From assembly GCA_003024985.2 (NCBI GenBank), contig PXIH01S0012281.1: a stretch of 12,626 bases of DNA, one strand, 5' to 3'. A model generated the notes under the pieces. It did no database searches. It had not been told where the DNA came from and saw only the letters and a list, made by a program, of their open reading frames with translations. Made by a program: the position numbers and the translations under genes. Within the stretch, counting starts at the first letter, position 1. The number at the start of each line of letters is the position of its first letter. This document shows, piece by piece, positions 1-7,930 of this stretch. Source of the DNA: Euperipatoides rowelli. Lineage: Eukaryota; Onychophora; Udeonychophora; Euonychophora; Peripatopsidae.

Positions 1-984
1 AACTTCAATATGAAATCGGAGCACATCTAATGTGACCTTTTTGCCAGCAAGTAAAATGTGTTGACAAATATACTGTTTTTGTTTGTTTTTACAAGTTAAA
101 AAGATGTGAAAAATAACAATTCAATATCAAAAAAATAATTTAATTCTGTAACAAGATAATTGGTCTCTTTAATTTAAATTGATTTTTCATTAAGTCTATT
201 TTTCAATCCCCTTTTATATTTTTTTTAAAGAAAAAGACGAAGTTAATTTAAAACATTTTATCATAAGTTGTAAACAAGCCATTAACCGACAGGTTCTTGA
301 GGTAACAGAGGTTAACCCTCCAATGAATCCAATAGGCTAATTTTGTTTTTTAACGTTAATTTCCTTGAAAGGATGCCAGCTATCCAACATGCAATTGCAG
401 GCACTCCATTCAGTTTTGGGATAAAAAGAGATTGGTTATCTAAAGGTGATGACTAATGTAGATGATATGTCATAGAACACACCTTAATTTATTTCTACAG
501 AAATAGGTAAAAAAAATTAAAAAATAATATTTTGTCAATTTTTCTCTGGATTTTTTTCTGGTAATAATATATATATTTTTTTAACCTTGTTTTCATGTTT
601 TTCTGTATGTGTTTGCATTATAAGAAGCTTCTCCTTCGTTTTTCTGCATATAAGTTGACTCTGTGGAAACCAGTCTTCAAATGCTTGAAAACCGGAAATG
701 ACAGTTTGATGCTAAACATCTAAACCCACACTTTGTATTATGGAGAATTGTGGAGGAAAGCTTGTCTCTATTTCATGCTTATTGAAGGAGAGGCTACACA
801 ATCGTACTTTGTCAAATGAAATCCACCCAATCGGTTAAAACCTGTAATTTTATACAAATCCAAAACATATAAAACCTGCTGTTCAAAATTATTTTCAATC
901 CCGACTTATGTTTGAAACTTCAGTTGCTACCAAAATCAACAGCTCTCATTTTATCTATATTTGGTTTTCTGTTCAACCACAAAA
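1..984. other. AT-rich non-coding stretch, no firm gene
   Basis: No long open frame or recognisable element is visible here. Two patches are less AT-rich than the rest. At 372-445 a short open frame lies between an AG and a GT. At about 640-840 there are protein-like but very short frames in all three phases, including a 32-codon frame at 740-838. Neither patch can be called a gene. Both are discussed under findings as possible exons or old coding debris. Confidence 0.5.
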
Positions 985-1388
985 ATGAATGAAGCTGACA
1001 CTGAACGACTCTGTATGGCAGTCATTGCCACTATCAGAGATTTTATACATGAACTAAACATGATGCGCTTCGCAGAAGTGGAAACACCATGTTCATTCCA
1101 GAAAGTCCTGAGTCCACTTCGGGTGTAGCCAGCCAGCAGAAGCTGAAGAAACTTAGCCATAGCAAGATACAAATAATTCCATGCCAATCTCCGAAAACAT
1201 CNTTTGCAAACTTTAACATAACCGCTACACCAACTCTCCTCCCCGTCTTCACTAACCGCCAATCTGCACTCTAAAACTACTGTTCTACAAAGAACTTTCG
1301 TTCAACTTTTTCAAGCATGAACTTTGGTCCTTGTCATTCTAATCTACTAGATTGCAGTTTCCACTACAAGCAGATCCGCATAATTTTT
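985..1388 (+). other. Possible exon or decayed coding segment ending at a GTAAGT donor
   Basis: I do not recognise a family. The segment is clearly richer in G+C than its flanks. An ATG at 985 in an AAAATG context opens a 47-codon frame with an amphipathic-looking start (MNEADTERLCMAVIATIRDF). A second frame overlapping it from about 1089 continues with a Ser/Pro-rich stretch to RQSAL and a TAA at 1272-1274. After that stop the same frame stays open for 38 codons to a consensus splice donor, GTAAGT, at 1389. To read as one protein it needs one frameshift near 1085-1100 and tolerance of the TAA. It could be a 5' exon, a pseudogene fragment, an untranslated exon, or chance in a GC island. An N at 1202 adds uncertainty. 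The opposite strand also has a 103-codon frame (951-1262), so strand is not settled. Confidence 0.25.
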
Positions 1389-2100
1389 GTAAGTGTATTT
1401 TTTTTTGTTAATTATTTTTTTAAAGGGAAAATATTTTTTTTTTTTGTTTTTGTTTAAAAGCCAGAAAAAGAATTCAGGGGCCAAACTTATTCTATCTAAA
1501 TCTATTCTTTTTTTTTTTTGTTTTGTTATTTTTTTTTTCACCATAGGTAAATTTTCATTGTTGTGTTGTTGAGAAAATATAAAACCTTTTTTTTTTTTTA
1601 GTTGAGCATAATTTCCCTTTTTTTTTTGTTTTACCTTTTTACATTTCCAAGGGTTTTATGAGGTATTCACTCTATCTTGAGGGTTAATACATAATATTTT
1701 TCCGGTTGGTCTCTTCACCTGCCAATAAGTTTTTTTCCCCTTTTTTAAATATGAACAGGCCGATCCAATTGATAAGTGACCCACGCTTTGAACAATTTTG
1801 TTTTACGTAATGAATTACTGATGCCTACATTTTTTTCCTTATCATATTTTTTGAGGTACATCATTTTTTCTGAGTTAATTAAATTTGACCATTTTACAAT
1901 AGATTCAAAAGACAAGTTACATGCAGTTGAGAGGCTTATATTAGTGTGCTTATCCCGTTTGTATGCCATTTTTCTATTTTTATTTTATTTTTGACATATA
2001 CAACTACAACTAGTATGTAATTTCTAAACATTCATTTGTTTATGTCATAAATAAATGCAAGTGACTACTTCTCATTTGTTCAACTTAAACTGTTTCTTCT
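1389..2100. other. T-rich AT desert
   Basis: No gene is supported. The + strand carries many T runs, for example around 1398, 1433, 1508, 1530, 1589 and 1619. Frames overlapping on both strands at about 1745-1994 have the composition of AT-rich noise (Phe, Leu, Ile, Lys, Tyr). If the segment before it is a real exon, this would be its intron, since it begins with GTAAGT and a long pyrimidine-rich stretch. Confidence 0.5.
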
Positions 2101-2115
2101 ATTTTCTTGGAATGC

Positions 2116-2187
2116 CATACTCATATTATTATAGATATTAAATTGTCATACTCATTATTTTATAGATATAAAATTACTATACTTAAC
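2116..2187. repeat. Short tandem repeat, period about 30-31 bp
   Basis: A unit beginning CATACTCAT and containing TATAGATAT followed by AAATT is present at 2116-2146. It repeats at 2147-2176, and a third partial copy starts at 2177 (CTATACTTA). Copies differ by a few substitutions and small indels, so this is an old, short minisatellite of a little over two units. Confidence 0.6.
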
Positions 2188-3270
2188 ATTTTTTTCCAGT
2201 TAATAATATTTTTTTGATTATCTCTATGAGATATTTTATATAAAACTTTCATTTTGATTTTCACGATCATATAAGTTTATTTCTTGCTGTTGCTGTTTGA
2301 CACTTCCCATCCCTCTGAACAGAAAACCCTAATTCCACTGTTTCCTTAATTGACACCATCGCCATTAAAAAAAAAACTTAGGTTTATTCTTTACTGAATC
2401 TGAAATTGAGACTATAAATCTGCAGCCACATGATTTTACTATAATCATTGTTGTTAAACTGGAAAAAGTTTTAATGTTAAAGGTCAAATCATAGATATAT
2501 CTATGGTCAAATGCAACAGATTTTTTTATTATTATTATTGATTTTCAAAGATTTTTACTAAAAAAATATCCACTAGAAAAAAAAATTAAAAAAATAATAT
2601 TGGGTTTACAATTCAATTTTTGAAATAATTGTCTTTAGCTCCTCCCCTTTAAAACAACATTGTCCACTTTACACACCAGGGGAGATATTTTGTGATGTCA
2701 TAGACTAGAAATAAATACATATTGCTATACCCAACTATAGAATATTTGCTATCTTTGTCAGCTTAAAGCTGGTAATCCTAAGGACTAATTGTTTAAATAC
2801 TTGTAAAAAAATCATAATCAAATTCATTCTTTGTGCTATTATGGTCCAATTTGTTTTTTTGTTTTTTAAAAAATCAAAATGACCTTTAATACAAGTTGAA
2901 CATACCTCTATTTACATGTTAAATCATTACAAAGGAAACAGCTGTAGAGACTGTGTCATCATCAAATTAAACTCAGACCCCTAAAAAATGTGAAAGTTTC
3001 AATTTGTAATCTCAGACTGAGGATAGCAATAGTCTTAATTTTATCTTGAAATAACTTTTTTTTATGCATTTTAATTTTATTTTCCNTTCCATGGAGTTAC
3101 AACTGAAATGGAGCAATGGTTGCCAACCAAAGTTCCATGGTGTATTAAATTATATCCATGTCCATGTTATGGTGCTGTGTCGTGGAGGGAAGTAAAATTT
3201 TACTTGTGACATGGAGGAAAATATGTGTCATGCAAATCAGATGTAAAAACATTATGTATAGTTAGAGCAT
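2188..3270. other. AT-rich non-coding stretch with small palindromes
   Basis: No gene is supported. Visible structure is limited to small inverted repeats: CTCCCCT at 2642-2648 facing AGGGGAG at 2678-2684, the palindrome CAGCTTAAAGCTG at 2759-2771, and GGTTGCCAACC at 3118-3128. A 32-codon frame on the minus strand (2267-2365) starts in an AATGGCGATGG context but matches nothing I know. The sequence from about 3090 to 3270 is less AT-rich and could be the 5' end of the LINE that follows. I cannot place that boundary. Confidence 0.45.
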
Positions 3271-3274
3271 GTGC

Positions 3275-3286
3275 AAAGATGGCGAC
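3275..3286 (+). promoter_or_regulatory. YY1-like motif near the LINE 5' end
   Basis: The sequence AAAGATGGCGAC fits the core of the YY1 consensus (AAnATGGCG). In mammalian L1 elements a YY1 site near the 5' end directs correct transcription start. Here it lies about 100 bp upstream of the first ORF1-frame codons. Its ATG also opens a 12-codon frame ending in TAG at 3315-3317, so it might instead be a small upstream ORF or a damaged ORF1 start. Function is inference only. Confidence 0.22.
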
Positions 3287-3378
3287 AACAACAGCTATTC
3301 TTTGCTACTCAAGATAGAAATTTTACTGAATAGCATAGCAAGCTAGTCAAAGATTTACAAGTATACAATGAATTTTAG

Positions 3379-4522
3379 ACTGAGGACTATGGGTGGTCAG
3401 TGAAGTACAAGAAGTTTATGAAGGGACTCAAAGTTGCGAACAGTCAGCTTAAAAATTTCTATAGGCAAAATAGGCTTATCGTAACGTTGTACAGTGAAGA
3501 ACTCGAAACTGGCATTAACGTAAGTGAACTTATTAAAGAAATAATGTAACTTATAGACTTTAATGAAATTAAAGGATTGTATTATCCGAGAAATAATAAA
3601 TATATAGGGATTGATTTTAAAGACAAAAGTGTAGAGGAAAAAGTGGAAGCTAAACTATTGATATGTGGACTTTATAATGTTATTCCCATGGAATGGGGTG
3701 CAATCGGAGTGAGAATAAATATGCAGATACATTGGTATTCGCTTGAAGATGATTATACATTATTAAAAAAGGAGTTAGAAAAGTATGTATTTATTTTTGC
3801 CTTTAAAAATAAAATGGTAGACATTGAAGGTGGTTTAAAACTTAATACAAATGTTATTAAAGTTTTTGCGACATCATTGCATGGACACGCTAGTGACCAG
3901 TTACTGCATATTTTAATTATTAATGGAGAAAAAGTTCTTATTATGATAGAGGAAAGAAGGCCAGTGTGTTTAAATTGCTCGGAACAAGGGCACAAATCAT
4001 TCGAGTGCAGAAAAGTTTTTTGTCGTAAGTGTAGGTTATTTTCGATGACAATCACTTGGATTGCAAATATAGATTGAAAGTGAAGCCGTTGTATTCACAA
4101 TATTATTTTATGATAGTGGCCAATAAGGATTGAAAAATAATATACAATCAACTATTGAAAAAGGTAAAAAGTAAGAAGCTTTAATGCACTCAGAAAATTA
4201 AAATGTAAATATTGAGGAGGAAAGTGTCAAAGGGACACAGTTGAGTCACAAAATCTCAGAGAACGAGAGTATGTCACCCGAGATTTCAAATGAGCAGTTT
4301 ATGAAAAACTTGCTGAAACCTTCAATTAACAAAAGTGATCTGAGAATGGTAGTCGAGACTGATTCTGATTCAGAAATGCAGTCCAAATATACATCATAAG
4401 ACAAATTTAAACTTGTGTTAGGAGCTAGGGCTAGAAGGAGTGCTAGAGCAAAGAAAAAAGAACCTCCAGAACAAGTAATTACCCCTATAAAGAAAGCTAA
4501 ACAAAATAGTAAAGATAAATAG
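3379..4522 (+). pseudogene. LINE ORF1: gag-like zinc-knuckle RNA-binding protein, broken
   Basis: In these elements ORF1 binds the element RNA in the ribonucleoprotein particle. The first part is open from 3379 (plausible ATG at 3418) to a TAA at 3547-3549. The same frame then continues from 3550 to 4077 through an IKGLYYP segment and a body typical of gag-like ORF1. A perfect CX2CX4HX4C knuckle lies at 3967-4008 (CLNCSEQGHKSFEC). It is followed by CRKC at 4021-4032. After a frameshift at about 4036-4041, FDDNHLDC completes a second Cys/His motif. The C-terminal tail resumes at about 4202 in another frame. It is acidic and Ser-rich at first, has a TAA at 4397-4399, then a basic RARRSARAKKK patch, and ends at TAG 4520-4522. 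At least two stops and two frameshifts make it non-functional. ORF2 follows after about 120 bp. Confidence 0.8.
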
Positions 4523-4641
4523 TTTATTTAGTGAACGTTTATTAGTGACTTGAAATAAATTTGACTTTATATTCAAAAGTTATTAAGTTATTATATATTG
4601 TTTTTGATTATGTTGTTTGCTTTTTTTCAAAATTAATAAAA

Positions 4642-5388
4642 ATGTACTGTGATAATTTATTTAAAAACATGATATTTTGGTTTAAGGTATCCAATGTCAG
4701 GACACTGAATATGTCTACGAAGTCCTCAATTACAGTAGCTAATTTACTTAGCGGAATGCCGTCTTTGATATTTCTTCAGGAAACTCATCAGAAAAAATTG
4801 GATATGGTAAAGACATGGGCACAATGTGAAACTAATTATGTTGTTTATGAGAATTTGACTAGTTCTGGATATGCAGGATTGGAAATACTTGTTCAAAAGT
4901 CTCTAGTAAATAATGTTATTAGTGTGGATAATCTCAATGACAGAATGATGTTGCTAAAGATAAAGATTGGATGCGTTAAATATGGTTGTATCAATTTACA
5001 TTTGCCTAATATTACTACGCAAAGAAAGTGTATGCTAACTGTTGTTGAAAAAATATTTAAGGAAATGAATTGTTTACAATTGTTGGTAGGGGATTTTAAT
5101 GTGAATGTCCCTAGCCAGGAAAAACAAATTGATAAATTAATGAAAAAGTTTGATTTAATGGATATTGCTGTTTACAAAAATATGGATTTTGTTAAAACAA
5201 GGTTCTCTAAAATGTCTGCGTCCAGATTAGATAGAATTATCGCAACTATTGTAGAAGGATTCACTTATCGATTCAAATGTGAGCCATGTGTTTTCTCAGA
5301 TCATGTGATGCTAATTTGTGGAGTCAATCATGGAGAGGTTATACTTGAAAAGGCTATAAAGCTTTCGCCTGTTCCTATATGGGATTAA
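4642..5388 (+). pseudogene. LINE ORF2 part 1: apurinic-type endonuclease domain
   Basis: This is the N-terminal nuclease that nicks target DNA so the 3' end can prime reverse transcription. The frame is open from 4561, but the first ATG is at 4642. Another at 4669 sits just before the domain core and is an equally good start. Visible family blocks are SNVRTLN with the conserved Asn near 4693, LQETH with catalytic Glu at 4780-4782, LLVGDFNVN with the Asp and Asn of GDFN near 5092-5100, SRLDRI near 5221-5238, and FSDH near 5294-5305 with the closing Asp-His pair. The block normally read as NVYAPN is INLHLPN here, replacing the usual Tyr with His. The core reads without interruption, so this is the best preserved part of the element. 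The frame stops at TAA 5386-5388, just where the linker should begin. Confidence 0.85.
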
Positions 5389-6407
5389 AAATCTATTGAA
5401 GTTTATATGCTGAGAGTGAAACAAGATTATGTGTTTAAATTTGAATTTAATGGTCTTATTTTGTGACAGTTTTTTAAGAAGCAAATGGTTAGCCTAAAAT
5501 AAATCTAGAAAGTTTTCAGAGTGACAACAGAGTAATAAATGCTGAATTGTGACAGTGGAAGGAAAAATTTGCACAGTTAGTTTTGACAAAAGAGCTACAA
5601 TGGGAGAAATTAATGGAATGTAAAGTAAGAATTGAATATTTAGAATTTGTAAAAAAAAAAAAAAAGAATTTAATTAACAAATGTGCTCAAAATGCTATTG
5701 TTACGATGCATACTCCTAGTTGGTTTGCAATAAGATGGCTGAGGAGAAGGAAGGCCACAGGTAATATATTTGGTTTTCAGGTGATCAAGGGATATATACT
5801 ATTCCACAGCAGATTGTTGTTGTGGCACAAAAAAAATACATGGATAATTTGATGGGTTTGAAAACTGATAGAAATTCTATGTATTTTTTGGATAATTTTT
5901 ATGGAGACAATAATTATAAATGGTTCAAGTCCAAACAGGTGATAGAACCCATTCTAGGCTCTGATAATAGTTGGGATGTTGATTTCACTATACAAGAGTT
6001 GTATTATGTTTTGGAAAAGGTAAAACCTAATACTAGTCCTGGACCAGATAGACTAACATATTCCTTTTATAAGCAAGGTTCCTTAGAAATGATGGAACAC
6101 TTATTGTTTGTTCATAATTACCTTTTAAATGAGAAAGATGCAAATCAGCATTTGCGTTGTGAAAATTTAATATATGTTAAAATGATTCCTAAGTCAAAAA
6201 CAAAAAAGAAAGGTGCGTTAGTCAATTTAATACCAGCCAATAGCTTTAATGAATGTTAGACATGAAATTTTTGCAAAAAATGATTTTAATGAGCATCACA
6301 AATGTTCTGCACATCATATTACCAGCTAGTATTTTTGCTACAACGGGGAGAATGATTCTTGCTGCACCATCTGGCTTTTTCATTGAGTGTAAAAAAAAAG
6401 ATGAAAN
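5389..6407 (+). pseudogene. LINE ORF2 part 2: linker and reverse transcriptase N-terminal blocks
   Basis: The linker (5389-5820) is badly damaged, with stops in the ORF2 frame and a long A run at 5650-5664. From about 5780 the frame is shifted and then reads cleanly from 5822. It passes through the pre-RT region into SPGPDRLTYSFYK (6035-6073), the block that opens LINE reverse transcriptases. Next come LIYVKMIPKS (LIPK block) and, after a frameshift near 6230, YQPIALMNVRHEIFAK (6231-6278). A second shift near 6278 leads into MILMSITNVLHIIL and a GRMI block around 6346-6357, followed by IECKKKDE. These correspond to RT blocks 0 to 2a of the family. Coding is then cut at about 6400-6410 by the foldback cluster. 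At least three frameshifts are visible, so no protein is possible. Confidence 0.8.
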
Positions 6408-6706
6408 AAACCTTGCAACATGCAAATGGAAGCAGATTAGAGCTTTCACGTAAATATTTATCCATATATCACCAATAAGAGTTTCAATCACTCATATAGA
6501 AGCATGTCATATGACTTGTATTTATCAACCAGATGTCACCACATAACAAATTGGTATTATTTTCACCTTAAACTAACTACTAGACGTATAATAGGTTCTG
6601 ACTATTGGTCTTCATTGGTAATGGCCCAAGCAAGGATTCAAACCAAGAATACCTTGCTAAGTTTTACAGCTTGATAATGTAACAGCTATATGACAAAACT
6701 ATAAGG
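6408..6706 (+). repeat. First unit of a three-unit repeat cluster, left end missing
   Basis: This unit is related to the following one with an offset of about 352-358 bp. Shared blocks include the opening CTTGCAACATGCAAATGGAAG-like stretch, CAATCACTCATATAG, GTCATATGACTTGTATTTATC, TTGGTATTATTTTCACCTTAA and ACAGCTTGATAATGTAACAG. It lacks the terminal AACACTAACTG stretch found at the ends of the foldback next to it, so its left end is truncated or was replaced when it joined the LINE. It sits directly against the reverse transcriptase coding sequence. Confidence 0.75.
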
Positions 6707-6709
6707 TAA

Positions 6710-7364
6710 TAAACACTAACTGGCAAACATCTTTGCCTCCAACAATATAGTTAGAACAAAAACATTGTAACATACAAATTGAAGCACAGGTGAAAATATT
6801 CACATAAATATTTATCTATATACCACCATATAAGTGTTTTAATCACTCATATAGCAGCATATAGATAGACACATATGTCATATGACTTGTATTTATCATA
6901 CCAGATGTCACCATGGTAAAAACTTGGTATTATTTTCACCTTAACCTAACTACTAGCCCTATTGGTTTCTGACTATTGGTCCTCATCGGAAGGATTCAAA
7001 CCAAGAATACATTGCTAAGTTTTACAGCTTGATAATGTAACAGATGTATGACAAAAGTTTACTATCATATAGGTTTGTCATACATTATCAAGCTGTAAAA
7101 CTTAGCATGGTATACTTGGTTTGAATCCTTGCTTGGGCTACTACTGATGAAGACCAATAGTCAGAAACTTATAGGTCTAGTAGTTAGTTTAAGGTGAAAA
7201 TAATACCAAGTTGTTACCATGGTGACATCTGGTTTGACATTTATCTATGTTGAATAGGGATACATATTTATGTGAATATTTTCATTTCTGTTTCCATTTG
7301 CATGGCGCAATATTTTGTTCTAATTATATTGTTAGAGGCAAAGATGTTTGGCAGTTAGTGTTTA
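6710..7364. mobile_element. Foldback-type element with long inverted arms, TA-flanked
   Basis: The left arm (6712 to about 7054) starts AACACTAACTGGCAAACATC. The right arm (about 7074-7362) ends with the reverse complement, apart from one base. Pairing continues almost to the centre, so the element is nearly all inverted repeat, with a loop at about 7055-7073. The right arm lacks a block of roughly 70 bp that is present in the left arm (around 6830-6900). The termini are bounded by TA at 6710-6711 and 7363-7364. This could be a TA target duplication, as in Tc1/mariner-type MITEs, or part of the repeat itself. No protein is encoded. It splits the LINE RT between the IECKKKDE block and the LDMQSAFD active-site block. 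The family is not recognised. Confidence 0.75.
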
Positions 7365-7365
7365 C

Positions 7366-7380
7366 TATATATATATATAT
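7366..7380. repeat. Short TA microsatellite
   Basis: An uninterrupted run of alternating T and A lies at the junction between the foldback and the resumed LINE coding sequence. TA runs are frequent landing sites for TA-targeting elements, so it may record the insertion site. Alternatively it may have expanded after insertion. Confidence 0.8.
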
Positions 7381-7585
7381 CATTTAGATATGCAAAGTGC
7401 ATTTGACCAGGTCAATACCAATTATCTTGAATATCTAATTTATAAGTATTTGTGCGTAAACAAGTTAACAAAACTTCTTGTAAGTAAGGTAAAGTGTAAA
7501 GTTGTGGCTTTTTTAAATTTAAAATGTATTAGGGAATTTGTTTAATTGCAGCAATCAATTTTAAAGGGATCACCTTTGTCTAGTG
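7381..7585 (+). pseudogene. LINE ORF2 part 3: reverse transcriptase motif A to motif B
   Basis: Coding resumes right after the foldback with HLDMQSAFDQV (7381-7413). This is the first catalytic aspartate block of LINE reverse transcriptases; the metal-binding Asp is at 7387-7389. The frame continues through a region matching the YL.Y.IYKYL spacer and meets a TAA at 7543-7545. It then reads LKGSPLS (7561-7581), the template-gripping block normally written QGxPLSP. The sequence is cut immediately after this by a hAT insertion at 7586. Frame and order agree with the family on both sides of the break. Confidence 0.8.
7578..7585. repeat. Left target-site duplication of the 337 bp hAT element
   Basis: GTCTAGTG here faces ATCTAGGG at 7923-7930 on the other side of the element. 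Six of eight positions match. Eight base pairs is the standard hAT duplication length, and the mismatches fit later mutation. Confidence 0.7.
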
Positions 7586-7922
7586 CAGGGGTCAGAAACC
7601 TTTCGGTGACAAAGACACAAATCTACCAAAAAATGAAAAAACAGAAACATGGAAGAGCCACGGAGCTGAAATATCAAGTAATTTTGGGAACCCCCTCGTA
7701 TAAGATGCGCTAGGCAACTCGCACCAAACAACAGTACAGTGCAGGCATGGGGCAAGCGTTCTGAGCTGAATCCAAAAAAGGCGTTCACACACACAAAAAA
7801 AAAACCATTTTGATTAAGCGTGTTCATTTTTTGAAATTTATGTATTAAAATAAAAACCTTCTACCACAACATTTGCTGAAAGAGCCGCAAGCGGCTCCAG
7901 AGCCGCAGGTTGCATACCCCTG
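7586..7922. mobile_element. 337 bp non-autonomous hAT element (MITE)
   Basis: The ends are CAGGGGTCAGAAACCT on the left and, read from the other side, CAGGGGTATGCAACCT; 13 of 16 positions agree. CAGGGGT termini with 8 bp duplications are characteristic of one widespread group of animal hAT MITEs. The right end contains a perfect GC-rich palindrome, GAGCCGCAAGCGGCTC (7882-7897), followed by a further GAGCCGC copy; GAGCCGC-rich ends are typical of this group. The interior has no transposase, so it depended on a related autonomous copy. It was inserted inside the LINE reverse transcriptase. Element plus one duplication is 345 bp, a multiple of three, so the LINE frame is numerically the same on both sides, but stops inside the element end translation. 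Open frames within it on the minus strand are not genes. Confidence 0.88.
7882..7897. repeat. GC-rich perfect palindrome in the hAT MITE
   Basis: GAGCCGC and GCGGCTC flank an AA centre, giving seven GC-rich paired bases in a region that is otherwise very AT-rich. Subterminal motifs of this kind serve as transposase binding or hairpin sites in hAT elements. Its role here is inferred from position only. Confidence 0.8.
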
Positions 7923-7930
7923 ATCTAGGG
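7923..7930. repeat. Right target-site duplication of the 337 bp hAT element
   Basis: ATCTAGGG, partner of GTCTAGTG at 7578-7585. The LINE coding sequence continues directly from this copy. Confidence 0.7.

Noticed and set aside
951-1262. 103-codon frame on the minus strand
   Set aside because: It overlaps the protein-like + strand frames of the same island, has no recognisable domain and crosses an N. It may simply be open because the island is less AT-rich. Kept only as a note on strand uncertainty.
1745-1994. Overlapping frames on both strands
   Set aside because: AT-rich composition noise with no motif.
2267-2365. 32-codon minus-strand frame starting in AATGGCGATGG
   Set aside because: Reads like a protein but is too short, has no homologue I recognise, and has no supporting splice or promoter signals.
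3093-3200. 33-codon + strand frame beginning at the ATG of CCATGGAG
   Set aside because: Short, unrelated to ORF1 of the LINE and without known motif; probably chance in a less AT-rich patch.
3753-4055. 100-codon minus-strand frame
   Set aside because: It is the antisense shadow of the zinc-knuckle ORF1.
7570-7827. 85- and 66-codon minus-strand frames
   Set aside because: Both lie in the non-coding hAT MITE and match no protein family that I know.
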